Origin: Rhipidocladum racemiflorum | Lineage: Eukaryota; Streptophyta; Magnoliopsida; Poales; Poaceae | Length of the DNA stretch: 64,000 nucleotides | NCBI GenBank assembly: GCA_036346355.1 | Contig: CM070572.1 | Location: 37,299,944-37,363,943, forward strand | Direction of reading: 5' to 3' | Shown: one piece after another, positions 33,295 through 45,774 of the stretch | Numbering within the stretch: the stretch's first letter is position 1 | Layout: the number at the start of each line of letters is the position of its first letter | The notes under the pieces: generated by a model | Seen by the model: the letters and a program-made list of their open reading frames with translations, nothing else | The model's database searches: none | What the model was told of the DNA's origin: nothing | Position numbers and translations under genes: made by a program

Positions 33295-34376
33295 TCAGGG
33301 GTAGAACTTGCGCAGATTTTCTATGTTTTGGGAGTTTGCTAGCTCTTCACCGTCTTCAGTGGCCAGCCTGACCGCCCCGGGGCGAGAGACTGAGACCACT
33401 TTGAAGGGTCCCTCCCACTGGGGAGACAGTTTATGCGACCCGGCATGCGACTGGATTCTTCGCAAGACCAGGTCGCCCGCTGCCAGTGTTCTCTCATTGA
33501 CCCGGGAGGCGTGGTACCGCCTGAGACTTTGTTGGTATCTTGCGGCGCGCAAAGCCGCTCGATCTCGCGCCTCTTCCAGGAGGTTGACGTCGTCCCGGCG
33601 CAGACCCTCCTGCTCCTCTTCTGTGAATGCCGCGACGCGGGGTGATCCCAGCTCGATTCGAAGGAGAAACAGCTTCGCCGTAGACCAGGAAGAAAGGAGT
33701 TTCCCCGGTAGCCCAGCTAGGAGTGGTCCGAAGTGACCATAACACAGCCGGGAGTTCTTCGGTCCATCGGGCGCCACGCTTGTGGAGTCGGTCGAACGCC
33801 CGGGTCTTGAGGCCCTTCAACACCAGCGCGTTGGCCCGCTCGACCTGGCCGTTGCTCTTGGGGTGGGCGACCGAGGCAAAGCAGACTTTGGTGCCCATCT
33901 CTTCACAGAAATCCAAGAAGGTCGCTACAGAATCGTGCACCGTTGTCGGTGATAATGCGGTTGGCGACCCCAAAGCGGGCGAAGATCCCTTGTATGAACT
34001 TGACTGCAGCTGTGGCGGTGATGGATCTCACTGCCTCGGCTTCCACCCACTTGGTGAACTTGTCGACGGCGACGAACAGGTGGGTGTAGCCCCCCGTGGC
34101 CCGCGGGAACGGGCCCAGGATATCCAGCCCCCAGACCGCGAAGGGCCAAGAGAGCGGGATAGTTTGCAGGGCCTGGGCTGGTTGGTGGATCTGCTTGGCG
34201 TGGAACTGGCACGCTTCGCATCTCCTCACCAGCTCGCAAGCATCCTGGAGGGCGGTTGGCCAATAGAACCCTTGACGGAAAGCCTTTCCCGCCATCGTTC
34301 GTCCGGACATATGGCTCCGCGACACGCCTCCGTGGATATCGAGAGCAAACCGCTCCCCTCTTCCCGAGTGATGCAC
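33295..34376 (-). pseudogene. Tat integrase
   Basis: The minus-strand frame from 34376 contains a zinc-binding Cys pair (RRCEACQFH), the first catalytic Asp in WGLDILGPFPRA, and the second in RIITDNGARF. A frame change near 33930 leads to SVAHPKSNGQVERAN with the catalytic Glu. Another near 33690 leads to the C-terminal part (KLSPQWEGPFKVVSVSRPG) ending at the stop near 33295. All three DDE residues are present, but in different frames, so the gene is broken. Confidence 0.82.
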
Positions 34377-34469
34377 TTGAGAAGAATTCCGTTCTTACCC
34401 GACGGTATAGATCCCGCCCACCAGGGTATAGCACTTGGCCTTTCGTGCTACCTTCTCTGTGGCGCATCA

Positions 34470-35600
34470 TCGTCGGGCATTCTTAATCCCTCGGGTAGGC
34501 CAGGATCAGATCCATCCATGTGCCTTCCCGGTCAAGCACACAGCGACCACGAGGTGGCCGTCCGGGTACTCCGGCAGCCAGCGTTTCACGAGCCACTTTC
34601 CCTCAAGAGCGAGGTGAAGCGGCATCACCACCGTCCCGCCGGAAATGGGGGCTGCGATGGACGGTCGCGAAGCCTTTCTTCAAAGACCCCGACCGCACAG
34701 AGATCCGTTGAGGCGAGCCGGGCGAGCTCGTCTGCCAGATGGTTGTCGCGTCGGGGATGTGAGTATACCCCAACCCTTCAAATGCCTTTCCAACTTCCTC
34801 GACTCCGCCAGTACGCCGCCATGACGGGTCGACAGAGAAGTCTTTCCTTGCACGATTGACGACCGCCAGGAGTCGCCTTTACTTGCGGCGCCGGACGCCG
34901 ACGGCAGTGCGGCCCGCAGCCCACCAAAGAAGCCCTCGTATTCGGCGACGTTGTTAGTGGCCTTGAAGTCGAGGACGACTACGCATTTGAGGAGGTCCCG
35001 GTCGGAGAGACCAGAACCCCACTTCGCGCCTTCAAGCCTGAAGGACCTGTCGAAGAAGAGCGTCCAGGGAGGACGCGGGACCTCATCGGCCGGGCTCTAC
35101 TGAGTCCACTCGGCGACAAAGTCCGCCACCTTTGACTCTTTATCGCAAAGGCGAGGAGCGAACTTGACACCGAACTCCCCGGCTCGACAGACCACTTTGC
35201 GATGCGGCCCTCGCTTCTCGGTTGTGGAGGATTTCACGCAAAGGATATGAGGAGACTACCGTGATCTCCTCCCTTGAAAATAGTGCCGCAACTTTCTCGA
35301 CGCTACCACCACAAAGCATAGACCATCTTCTCGAGCCTGAGGGTACCTTGTTTCTGCGTCGTGTAGCATTTTCGATGTAGTAGACCGGCCGTTGGACACC
35401 TTCCTCGTTCGCCACCGGCCACGCGCTTACGACGAAGGGCTAGCCGCCACATACAAGATAACGGCTCGCCGGCTCAGAGCAACCAAGACTGGGGGAAGAG
35501 AGGTACTTCTTCAGATCTTCAAATGCCCGTTGGGCTTCGGGGTCCATTCAAATGAGTTGGTCTTCTTCAATAGCTTGAACAATGGGCAGACTTTTTCTCC
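34470..35600 (-). pseudogene. Tat RNase H and connection region, heavily broken
   Basis: Fragments such as NEEGVQRPVYYIE (near 35400) and the end of the RNase H-like region (VADFVAEWTQ, near 35110, just before a stop) are recognisable across several frames. Many indels separate them. No continuous gene remains. Confidence 0.6.
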
Positions 35601-36417
35601 GAGCCGGGATATGAACTGCCCAGGAGGCTAGCCGGCCACCAAGCATTGCGATTGCTTGAGCCGGGTAGGCGGCCGCATCCGCTCGATTGCTTCTATCTTT
35701 TCCGATTGACCTCGATTCCACGGCTGGAGACCAGGAAACCGAGCAGCTTTCCAGATGAAACACCGAACACACACTTCTCGGGATTCAACTTCAGACAGTA
35801 GCTTCTAAGGCGAGAGAAGATCTCTTCTAGATCCTGAACGAGCTCATCGCCTTTTGTTTTTACCACCGGATCATCAACATACACTTCCAGATTCCTCCCT
35901 ATTTGGGGCGAAACACTATATGCATGGCCCGGTAGGTGGCGCCAGCGTTCTTCAGCCCGAAAGGCATTCTGATATAACAGTACACACCGAGGGGAGTCAC
36001 AAAAGCAGTCTTTTCTTCATCTTCTTGCGCCATGCTGATCTGGTGGTAGCCGGAGTAGGTGTCAAGGAAGCACAGAAGCTGCACCGCCGTGGAGTCGATT
36101 TACGATGTCTATCCGCGGCAAGGGGTGCGGGTCCTGGGGCAGGCTTTGTTGAGGTCGATAAAGTCGATGCACATTCGCCACCTCCCGTTGGACTTCTTCA
36201 CAAGCACGGGGTTGGCCAGCCACTCCGGGTAGGTGGCCTCCCGCACGATCTTAGCAGACAAAAGCTTTTCCACTTCATCCCGAATGGCATCCTGTCGCTC
36301 AGGCGCCTGCCGCCGGATCTTTTGCCGAACCGGGTGCGCTCCAGGGAGCGTTGCCAATCGGTGCTCGATCACCTCCCTGGGGACCCCGGTCATTTCTGAA
36401 GGTTCCCAGGCGAACAC
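35600..36417 (-). pseudogene. Tat reverse transcriptase
   Basis: Three minus-strand pieces make up the polymerase. 36417-36109 contains WLANPVLVKKSNGRWRMCID. 36084-35899 contains FLDTYSGYHQISM and FGLKNAGATYRAM. 35884-35693 begins MYVDDPVV, the active-site YVDD. Frameshifts near 36100 and 35890 separate them. Residues of the catalytic triad are visible, but the gene is not translatable as one protein. Confidence 0.85.
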
Positions 36418-36661
36418 ATCCAGGTTAGACCGGAGGAAGGTGACGAGCGCGTCTTCCTATTTGGCGCTGAGGTCAGTGCCAATCTTGACGACCTTGCCCG
36501 AGCCATCCTCGCCCACGGGGACCGCCTTTGCCTCACCCAAGGGTCTGGGCGGAGCACGGGTCTTGGCCGAGGGGGAGGCCGGATTGTCGTCCTTGTCGCG
36601 TGCCGAGCAGGTGGTGCCGGCCAGATCCTGCAGCTGCTTGCTGAGGCGCAGGGCTTCCAGT

Positions 36662-37222
36662 CTATCCACCTTCACAGCACTGGACCCCAGGCCCTGGGAT
36701 CTTCACTAGCATGTAGGCGTAATGGGCCACTGCCATGAACTTGACCAGGGCCGGGCGGCCGAGCAAGGCGTTGTAGGGGAGGTCGAAATCAGCGACCTCA
36801 AAATTCACCAGCTCTGTCCGGAAGTTCTCCGAACTTCCGAACGTAACCGGCAGCCGGACTTGCCCCAGGGGTAAGAGGCCTACCCCGGGGGCAACTCCGT
36901 AAAACAGCGGGGCTGGACGAAGTTCCTCAGACGAGATTTGGAGCGCCTGATGCGCTCCGACAGATAGCAGGTTGATGGCACCGCCTCCATCAACTAGGAC
37001 CCGCCTACTTTGCGTTGCGGACCGTGGGAGACACCACGATCGGGAGATGGCCAGGGCCGAGGTGTTCTCCGGTGGTCGGTAGGTGAAAGTGATCGATCGC
37101 TCCGACCACTTCAACGGCCGACTCGCCCCGGAGGATGACGTTGTGGCACACACCTGCCTCAGATCTCGCTTGTACTGCGAGTTCGATGAGTAAGTGGCGG
37201 AGCCACCGTGTATGAACGCCAC
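36662..37222 (-). pseudogene. Tat aspartic protease region
   Basis: The frame begins AFIHGGSATYSSNSQYKRD. The protease motif appears as VLVDGGGAINLL, where the third position of the usual Asp-Gly-Gly-Ser motif reads Gly. LPYNALLGRPALVKF follows, the expected second conserved block. This is the best-preserved pol segment, but the loop substitution may affect activity. Confidence 0.75.
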
Positions 37223-37246
37223 AAAGGCGCGCTCGCTGTTGGAAGG

Positions 37247-38860
37247 CTAACGGAGCTGCATCTTAAATGCGTCTTCGTCTTCGTGGTCTTTCTCACGGCG
37301 CTTCTTGAGCCGCCTGTCGACCAACTTGGACACAACCTGGCAGTCCTCCAAGTCGTGTCCGCTTGTTCGATGGATGGGGCAATAGGGCTTGCCACCATCG
37401 TTCTCGCGGCGGGGCGAGCGACGGTCCCTGCGGTCGCCACGCCCGCCCCGGCGCTCATCTCGTCGGTCCTGGTCATCATGACGCCGGGACTTGGGCTCCG
37501 GCTCAGCGACCAAGACCTCCCTAGCGGTTGCCTCCCGCCGCTTTTTCTTTTTCTTCTTGCGGTCGGAGGACTTCGAGGCGCCAGCATCGCCGGAGTCAGA
37601 GGGTCTTGTCGCGCACTTCCGAGCTTCGGCCGCCCTGGCGCACTTGTGCGCCAGGGAGAACAACTCAGACGTGGTTGAGATGACGCGCGTGGCCATCTTT
37701 TCCCGCATCTTCTGGTCTCGGACCCCCCTCCGGAAAGCAATAATCACCTATTGCTCAGAAATCCGGGGGATCGTGTTGCGGCAGTGGCTGAACCGCCGGA
37801 TGAACTCTCTCAGGGACTCCCCCTCTTTCTGCTCCAGAGCGTGGAGATCGTCCTCCACGCCTGGTTGAGCGTAAGAGCCCTGAAAGTTGGCGACAAAAAT
37901 GTCGCACAGCTCCTCCCACGAGTGTACAGAGCCTCGCGGGAGGTTAAGCAGCCAAGACCGGGCAGAGCCCGTCTGCGATGTTGGAAGGTAGTTGGCCATT
38001 ACTTTCTCGGATCCTCCCGCCGCACGCACCACCGTGGTGTAGATCTGCAGGAACTCCTCCGGGTTGGTGGTACCATCATATTTCTCGAAGGAGGCGGGGC
38101 GGAACCTCTCCGGCCATGCAGCTTGTCGAAGGCGGAGAGAGAACGCCTGGCATCCGACGTTGTATGGGGAGCAGCGTCGTTCGCCAGCCCCTCGATCCTG
38201 AGGAGAGGATGAGGAGTGCGACCCTGCGCTCTCGCCAGAGTCCGAGGGAGGAGCCCCCTGTCTTGCACCCCCGCGGCGCTCGCGAAGGACACGACGCAGG
38301 TCACCGTCGCGCTGACGTTGCCTCTCGTCAAGGCGCGATCGAAGGTCTTCGCGGTTCCCCCTGGACTCGGGGGGACCGCGGGAAGAAGCGGAGTCACGTG
38401 CCCATCCCCTGCTGCAGGGGTTGCAACCAGGACTCCTTCCTTGCCCCGGTCCTTGGTGCCGGAGAAATTGTCGTGTGGCGGTGGAAACCGGCGCGGCGTC
38501 GGTTGTGAGCTCCTCGTCGCCTCATGCCGAAGCCCCGGTGGTCGCCGCTTCAACTTGTTGCTGAGCGGCATCCACCAGGTGGACGATATCCCGCAGCCAC
38601 GGAGTGGCCGGGGTGTCATCCCCCAGGGTCACCGGAGGATGATCGAGGAGGAGCCGGGCCGCCTGAAGGCTTCGCGCGGGGGTGTCGTCCCCCAGCGCCA
38701 AGCGCCGTTGGACAGGCTGACCCCTGGGCGCGGGAGCCAAGTGCACCGCTCCCGCGGCGGAGGGGCCCGGGTGGCCCGGCCCCCTCTCCGAACATTGGGA
38801 CCGGCTACGGGCGCCCCTTACCTCGGGCAGATTGCTGCGCTTGGAATGCGATTCCGCCAT
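37247..38860 (-). pseudogene. Tat gag
   Basis: Gag starts at 38860 (MAESHSKRSNLPEVRGA), 90 bp inside the right LTR, and runs leftward. The retrotransposon gag domain is visible at 38032-37748 (SWLLNLPRGSVHSWEELCDIFVANF and GESLREFIRRFSHCRN). A TAG at about 37747 interrupts it, and the same frame continues VIIAFRRGVRDQKM. The C-terminal part is Lys/Arg-rich and has a single zinc-knuckle-like CPIHRTSGHDLEDC. The region between 38520 and 38030 has shifted frames. Confidence 0.8.
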
Positions 38861-38935
38861 GCAGACAAGCGCCCCTCCTCCTGCTGAGCTCCGAACTGAG
38901 AGTGAAAAAGAGGAGGCAATCTAACCACCAATAGC

Positions 38936-38953
38936 CCCTACCTGGCGCGCCAC
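38936..38953 (-). other. Tat primer-binding site
   Basis: Read on the minus strand, TGGCGCGCCAGGTAGGGG follows the 5' LTR directly. I do not assign the tRNA. Confidence 0.7.
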
Positions 38954-39922
38954 TGTCGGCGTACTAGCCAACAGGCACCTCCGAGACGGGTGCTTATGAG
39001 GTTCCGACGGGGGGCTTTCGGGGCAATCGCCTCGGAAGGGAAGACGGTGACGATCCGGGCACCGGGAGGCTCAGACTAACGGGGGGACGCAAAGAGTTTT
39101 TACCCAGGTTCAGGCCCTCCAAAGAGTAATAGCCCTAGTCCTGCCTTTCTTGGTATTGCTTGTGTTCTTGCTGGAGAGGATGAAAACCTACTCACAATGA
39201 GTCCAACCGAACCCCTTCTCCCATGCACCCCGGCTCCCTTTTATACTCGGACTGACGGGGGCGCATGGGAGGCTTACACTGCAAGCCATCATCATTACAC
39301 TGGCATGGGCTCATTTAATGCGCACGCCGCTGTTCTTACATCCATTAATGTCTGCTGTATCTATCATAGTCCTGCCTTGGGCCCCATGTCCACCAACGCC
39401 GCCTGCCTGGCCACGGGGTGAGGTGTAGTTGTGACGTCTCCCAAAGCCATGATGCGCCTGGGGAAGGCACGCCGCCACGCTGCAGCTCCCATGCTTCCAC
39501 ATTAAATGCGCACGATTCGCATTTAATGTCCCTGATCTCGGCAGACTATCCCGGATGGTGCGCCCGGTGGCCTAGCTTGCACGCCACGTGTCGCCGGGCG
39601 ACCACCTTGCTGGTCGCCAGCCTGGCTCAGACGCCACGTGTCCGCTGGGCGACCATTTGCTGGTCGCCCGCCGCCTGGCTCAGACGCCATGTGTCCGCTG
39701 GGCGACCGCCTTGCTGGTCGCCAGCTTGGCTCAGACGCCACGTGTCATTGGCGACCGCTTTGCCGGTCGCCAGCGCCTGGCTCAGACGCCACGTGTCCGC
39801 TGGGACGACCACCGTATGGGTTTTTCTCTTGCCGTGGCAATGGGCTCAAGCACGCCCTGGCTGCCACTTGATTCCTTTTTTAGCGCGGGGGAGCGGGTAC
39901 CTTGGTGTAGAATACGCCGACA
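38954..39922 (-). repeat. Tat element 5' LTR (right copy)
   Basis: It is 969 bp. The minus-strand TATA box GTATAAAAGG lies at 39237-39246 and would drive gag-pol. It is closely similar to the left LTR outside the tandem array, with some indels and substitutions. Confidence 0.93.
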
Positions 39923-40355
39923 GCCGCAACCACGAGTCTGAGCCAACGCTGGGGATGCGGCTGCGGCGGAGAAGCCCGGTATGTTCATACTCGCATTTAG
40001 TGTTGCATCCAACCTGCATGTGTCTAACACCATGTGATGTGACCAATTGCAGCCTCCACTGTGCGAGTTCATCCGATTCTACGACGCGGAACAAACTCTC
40101 GAGATGGAAAGGATGCGGAATTGGGAGTACTCGCATCGGAGGGCTATGGTGGAGCAGCAGTGGTGTGAGCAGGATCAGGAGGAGAAGCGCAAGCATCGTC
40201 TGGAACAGATGCTTGCACAGAGGGAGGCCGAACGGCAGCGCCATGCCGCGGAGAGGGAGGCTGAGTGTGAGAGAAAGCGTGAGAGGGCAGCTAGGGCCAG
40301 GGCGGCAGGAGCTGAAGGATTGCGTAAGGGAAAATATCCTCGTTGCTCTCAGTAA

Positions 40356-40640
40356 AATGTACGACAAGGGCCCTTCTTGTTGTTCCCTTTCCCTAAGGCA
40401 TGTTAGGTTTAGTCCGGTATATGCCATTCTTGTTTACCATTCGTAAGCCGTACGTAATCTATCTGCCCATCTTTGACCAAAACTACACAAAGTCTAAAAA
40501 AAAATATTACACAATTATCGGTACAGTGTACAAAAAAATTATTACACAATTATCGATATTTGCATTTCAATCGGATCCGGTCGAATAACCAGAGAAAACT
40601 AAAAAAAATTCGGCGAAATAATGAGACAAAAATAAAAAAA
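40356..40640. other. MULE right subterminal region, first copy
   Basis: This is AT-rich. Blocks at 40503-40530 (ATTATCGGTACAGTGTACA) and 40559-40590 (TTTGCATTTCAATC, GGTCGAATAAC) recur in the same order before the outer right end at 53569-53732. Confidence 0.6.
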
Positions 40641-40740
40641 GGTCGTGGCGGGAACCGTCGGTATTTTTGATATTTTTATTTCTTGTTGTATATTTCTACA
40701 GTTTTTTATTTACATATTGTATATAAAACCGTTTTCCCCA
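40640..40740 (-). repeat. Inner copy of the MULE right terminal repeat
   Basis: Read on the minus strand from 40740 it begins GGGGAAAACGG and continues with ATATACAA and GAAATATACAACAAGAAATA. It matches the outer right end (53950 inward) at roughly 70%. It has the same orientation as the outer end but no flanking 9-bp duplication. Confidence 0.65.
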
Positions 40741-40942
40741 CCGACTAACAGAGCCAACCGCTCGAATATGGACGCGAATGACAGCCGGTAATATCCTATA
40801 CAGTGGTAAAGTCTAACATTTCACTAAATTTTAAGTGATACGGAATAAACCAAAGAAGGAAAAAAGAGAATGAGACGGTATTATAGATAATCTATTGTAT
40901 GAGTTATTTTTACACAATATAATAATATACTATAAATAACTG

Positions 40943-43900
40943 TGTAGGCCCCCGGACCGGCTATCCGGAGTCCTCTGTGTATTTCTGTACTAGTCCCAGA
41001 TCAGTAGCTAGTACACACAGTCAAAAGTGATGAATCAACAACCATATCACGAATACAAATAACTAAATAAGAATAATACCAAATGAAAGCAAAGACCTTA
41101 TGGTCAAGGTTTACCATTACGGCTGAGCAGTGAACAACTTGAACAATCATAAATGAAGACGAACACGCCAATGCGACCCATCCAATTGCCCACAGGCAAT
41201 CGAGTGGAGAACGCACCCTAGTCGTTGGAAATCTTGAACAGCTTCTTTCACTTCTGGGAGAGGATTAGAATGTAGCACGTGAGTACATAAAGTACTCAGC
41301 AAGTCTGGGAAAAATATGCACAATGTAGGCTATCCAAAGATGGCTTGATATGGTTTATTTGCACAAAGCCAAGTTTCAACAAAACATACTTGTTAATAAT
41401 TTTCACAAAGCATCAATGAGCAATTCTTTTTAATAATTGAATTATGTAATATTGTAGTGAAGGTTCTAACCACCACTCACTAATATACGTGCTCTATCCG
41501 CCACATCTCAACAAAATCGTGGTTCCATCCAATCACATGGCTCATTCGCCATGGTTCACAAAAATCGAGTTCCTTCCACCTACCTGGCTTTAGCCGCCAG
41601 AAGCACACCCGAGAGTTCTAACCGCTCCCGGATCCCAAAACGAAACATTGTTTAGTTTGAAACCAAAAACCAAAGTCTACCAGTATGAAAGCATTCTTCG
41701 CTTTGCCTTTGACCGTAGGCACGGCTATTCGAATAGTTTTAACTCTGCAGAGGTGTACAACTTTACCCACAAGACACGATCATCTCCTAATGCCAAGCTA
41801 TTAGCACACTTCCTTTGGTGTGCCGGCAGAGAGATCGTGACAAGGCCGTTACGATGTATCTACCTAGCTAGACCCACCCGCTGAGGTTTCACCGCTGTTA
41901 GGGTTCTCTCCACCCAGTACAGAAGCCCCCTCTTGCGCCGTGTGAGCAAAACAACAACCACAACAACAATGCCTCCTTCCGGCTCTCACACAACAACCGA
42001 GTGGTGAGTCTAAACTAGGCTTCTACAAATTAGTGAGCCAGGTCGTACCATTATAGACATGTGGTAGTACGGTTATGCTTAGAATGGAGACAGTCATAAG
42101 CGTCGGTCCTTAACTGACTTGGGGCGGTACTTGCACAAAAGAACCAAGGCTTGGTTCGCTTCCACCCGACATTCCATGCCGCCCAAGTCGAAATCATTTT
42201 TCATTTTATTTTTATTTTGTAAACCATCGGCAATACCTTTTTGCCTAATAATTTCCAACACACGTTTTCAAGAGATAGTTGAAAGTCCCACCCATAGGTG
42301 AATATTGACCGTTTGCGAGTCTAAGCATTTCTACCGTACTATTCTATTCCACCAATAGTTTATTTTATAAAAGGTAAGTTGTAGGGTTTGGTTACAATTC
42401 TTAAAATTAATTTTGTACCCTCCAATAACCTTTAAATTGTCATACTCTTACAATCATACGAAGAATCCAATCCAATATAGTATCCATAAGTAGGAAGTAT
42501 ATCCTGGTATTATCACAACTCCGAAACCATATTGAACCACAATCATATTTGTATAGGAAATCTTTCCCTTGAACTCTAACTTGTAATATTGATTTATCCA
42601 CCAATCATACGACGATCAATCTTATCATCCACTAAGAATATTTCACAAGGTCATCTACTAATCCACCGAGAATACTTCACAATATCACACCTCTAAACAT
42701 CTAGAATACAATCCACCGATATTACTTCACAACACCATATATTTAATTATTCATACTATCACCTCTAAATCATCTACTTTAATCCACCACGAATAATTCA
42801 TAATCTTACCCCAAGCATCTTTCAAGAAAGATTCTATAAATCCAATATTTCATTAATTCATCGACTACAAAGATTTCCATAACCAATGATACCACGTTTA
42901 CTAAACAAATCACCCATAATTCATATTATTCATGATTCCACATAATGGGTTATCGCGAGACCATATTCCCAAAGTCATCCACTACACCACCGAGTATGAT
43001 CTTTAATACTATCCCTTTTCTCCCGAGTACATTTAGTCATAAAGCTGGTTAAATCATCGAGTATCATTCTCGATACCACTTGTTGTAACCCTTCACATTG
43101 TCATCTCTAAATCTCATAGTATGTGGATCAATCCACCGAAATATGATTTCCCACTTATTCTATTTGATCCCCAAGTATGACCCTCAATATTATTTATTTA
43201 ACTTTACCGACCATTATTCTTCATATCATACATCTTCCAACACTTCCTGTTCATACTAATCATACCGTGATTCGCTACCACACTCCAACTCGGCAATATT
43301 TAAACTACCACCATTCCCAGGTTACTTTCAGACTGACGATTACCACATCATCACTAATAATCCCCTAACTCCAATTTGCATTCCATACTATTTGATCCAA
43401 TTAAAATGTCTGTCAAATAGTCTTTCCCCTTAACTAAAGAACAGTTTTTCCAAACATTTATATTGGTGGAGTACTTATACTAGGCGACAAAGGGTCGTGA
43501 TAACAATATCAAGGAGGTAGGAACAACAGTATAATTAATAAGCTAACGTTAACATCATCCATTTAATATAAATAGCAATGCAATTTGTAAAACATGGTAA
43601 AGCATTGATAAAACATGGGATCAACATGCGTCAAGTAGACTTGCCTCGGTCACAGTGAGAATGTTGAACTCTTTGAAGTCCGGCGGCGGGGTCGGCGGAC
43701 TCGGCGGAAGCGTCGACTACGCGCAAAACGAGGCAACAAATAAATAAAAGAAAATAAATAAAATCCAAAAATTATAACAATAGTACTGGCAGGAAGGTAA
43801 GGAATTTAGATGAATTTAGGAACTTGAACGGAGTCATTCGGAGTCCGGACGGAAAAGATACGAGCGTCCGAAGCTTGAAAATTCCGGAAAATACGAAATT

Positions 43901-45774
43901 GGGGAATATTCCCGGAATCTTCAATTTTTCTGATTTTCTAATTCTCCCTCTCTCTTACTCATGGGGCCCACTTGGCATTGACTTGGGGCTTCTTCCCCAT
44001 TGCCAACCATGGCAAGAAACAGAGGAGGCCAAGCCTCCATCATACGGCCGAGGGGTCTCGTGGCCGGCCAAGACGACGGCAGCTGGCGCGCACCGGGGAG
44101 GCGGCGGGGCCGAATCTGTGAGGAGCCGGCGCGACGCTGATGGCGTGGCGGCGGCGCGCTGCGGCGCGGCGGCGACACGGCGAGGCAAGGTGGCGTCGAA
44201 GCGGCGCGCAGAAGGAAAAGCGGCCGGCCGCTTGGCCGGCGCAGGAGGCCCCGAGGCGCTGGCGGCGAGGAGCCGGCTGGGCGGGCGTGGCGCTGGCGCG
44301 TGGAGTCAGCGGCGGCGGCGCTAGCGGCCGAGGAGGGGCGCGTGGCGCGCGGCGGTAAGCGTCGCCGGCCGGCGGCGATGGCGGCGCCGGGCCGTCTGGA
44401 GGTGGCGCGCAGCGGCAGTGAAGCGGCGGCTCCGCCAACGGGCGGCGGGAACCAGGGTGGCGGCGGGTATCGCCGGCGAGGTCGGCCGGCCGGCGACGGG
44501 GCCGGAGGCCGACGGGCGGCGCGCACGGGTAGGGGCCAAACAGAGGCCCCAACCTCATCCAAAAACTCAAAAAATTGCAAGGATTTTGAATGAAGTCCCC
44601 AACAATGAATTGATGTATCAACTAGAGAACATCCTAAAGATTGTGTAGATGGAAGGAATTGCATCAAAACTCACCGGAAAAGGATGAAATCGACGACGAA
44701 CACCGTTTCGGCCGAAGCAACCAAAACATGAAATTTGTCGCCCACGGTCGATGAAACCTACAATTGATGGATGAATTAGAATCTAGACTCCCATACGAAC
44801 CCAAAGAAACGAATGGGAGGAAGAATGATCCACCGGAATGGAAGATGTGATCCAAAACCCGAAGAACCACGAAGAACACCGAGAGTTCGTCGGTTTTCTC
44901 GATCTCCTACCGTTTGGAAAAGAGAGGCAAGAGAAGAATAGATGTTCGGAGAGAGGGCGCTCACGGAGGTTTAGGAACCGGTGGTGCGTGATTTGAGGAA
45001 GAAAGCGGCAAATTTATTGCCATAAGTGTGGATTTCGGTTTACTTGCAACCGTTCAAAATCCGGCGAGATCTCGGTGCAACAACCCCATGGATGGAAAGA
45101 GGAGGCCGTTGTGATTCCAACGGATCCGACGGTTCGCGATTTGGATGATTAAGGAGGAAGTTAGAGTAGATTGAATCCAAAGAATAGAGAATGGTAAGGC
45201 TCTGTTCTTGCCTGGGAGGAACTCCATCGTGCAGGCCCAAGGATGAAGAAAGGTCATGTAGCACTGCCACGTGGCACTCCGGGATTGGCCGAGGTTAAGT
45301 GAAAACTTTTAGCGCGAGAGAAAAATTGGGAAAAATGGTCTAAAAATTCCGGAAAAATTCCTAGAGCCATTTTAGAATATTTGGGACCCAAGAAAATTGG
45401 TTTGGTTGAATTTGGATGAAATTTGTGGATTTGAATATTCAGGTGCGAATCGCAGGCATTAAACAAAAGCCGCGCGAGATAAAATAGGGACGGAGGTCCA
45501 AAAATTCGGGGAATGATTCCTAAAATCATTTCGGAATATTTGGAACATTTTAGAAGTGGTTTGGAGATTTTTGGAGCATTTTTGGACTCGGGTGAAATTT
45601 CGGGTAGCGGCGGGAATTGGAAAAAAATCGATTTTTCGACCGGAGGGGAATTAAATCCCGATTTTGGAGGGAAATGGATGCCAGGTTAATATAAACACCA
45701 ATGAAACTCCAAATTTTGAATTTACTTTATTTAAATTAGGTTTTTCCCCAGAAAGCGAAAACTAGGGCGTTACA
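40943..45774 (-). repeat. 3' LTR (left copy) of the gag-only element
   Basis: It is 4,832 bp and almost identical to 48524-53379, except in a GC-rich block at about 44030-44530. Short open frames (41648-41884, 43824-44324 and others) are non-coding LTR sequence. A GC-rich block and an AT-rich block with CACAA/ATCCACC motifs (42450-43350) are the main internal structure. Confidence 0.93.

Larger units (their letters stand above)
28773..39927 (-). mobile_element. Full-length Tat-type Ty3/gypsy retrotransposon
   Basis: The element spans 28778-39922 (11,145 bp) with GCCGC duplicated at 28773-28777 and 39923-39927. The LTRs begin TGTCGGCGTACTAGCC (the left copy reads TATCGG) and end GAATACGCCGACA. 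Coding order on the minus strand is gag, protease, reverse transcriptase, RNase H, integrase. A separate plus-strand gene lies between pol and the left (3') LTR, which is characteristic of the Tat lineage. All pol genes carry lesions, so it is not autonomous now. Confidence 0.92.
28628..40355 (+). pseudogene. Second GRF zinc-finger protein, split by the Tat retrotransposon
   Basis: The first part is 28628-28777 (MEFPSPPRHNVV, then VPMCLCGDPCRF and YGMRYWSCR, a GRF-type finger). The retrotransposon interrupts it with duplication GCCGC. The frame resumes at 39928 (NHESEPTLGMRL), reaches a GT donor at 39979, skips an intron ending TTGCAG at 40052, and continues PPLCEFIRFYDAEQ to the stop at 40353-40355. 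The last 75 residues are a highly charged coiled coil rich in Glu, Arg and Gln (for example QREAERQRHAAEREAECERK). Leaving out one duplication copy, the frame is uninterrupted, so the gene was probably intact when hit. Similar short GRF-plus-coiled-coil proteins are common in grass genomes, many of them transposon-borne. Confidence 0.75.

Noticed and set aside
33723..34859. 378-codon plus-strand frame
   Set aside because: It lies opposite the integrase, whose DDE blocks are clear on the minus strand. The plus-strand product has no domain.
37740..37755. Programmed readthrough at the TAG inside Tat gag
   Set aside because: The stop lies within the gag domain region, not at a gag-pol border, and other lesions surround it. 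Ordinary nonsense mutation is simpler.
43921..44667. 248-codon minus frame and others in the GC-rich LTR block (also 51413-52195)
   Set aside because: The two LTR copies do not preserve the same frames or products, as expected for non-coding GC-rich LTR sequence.
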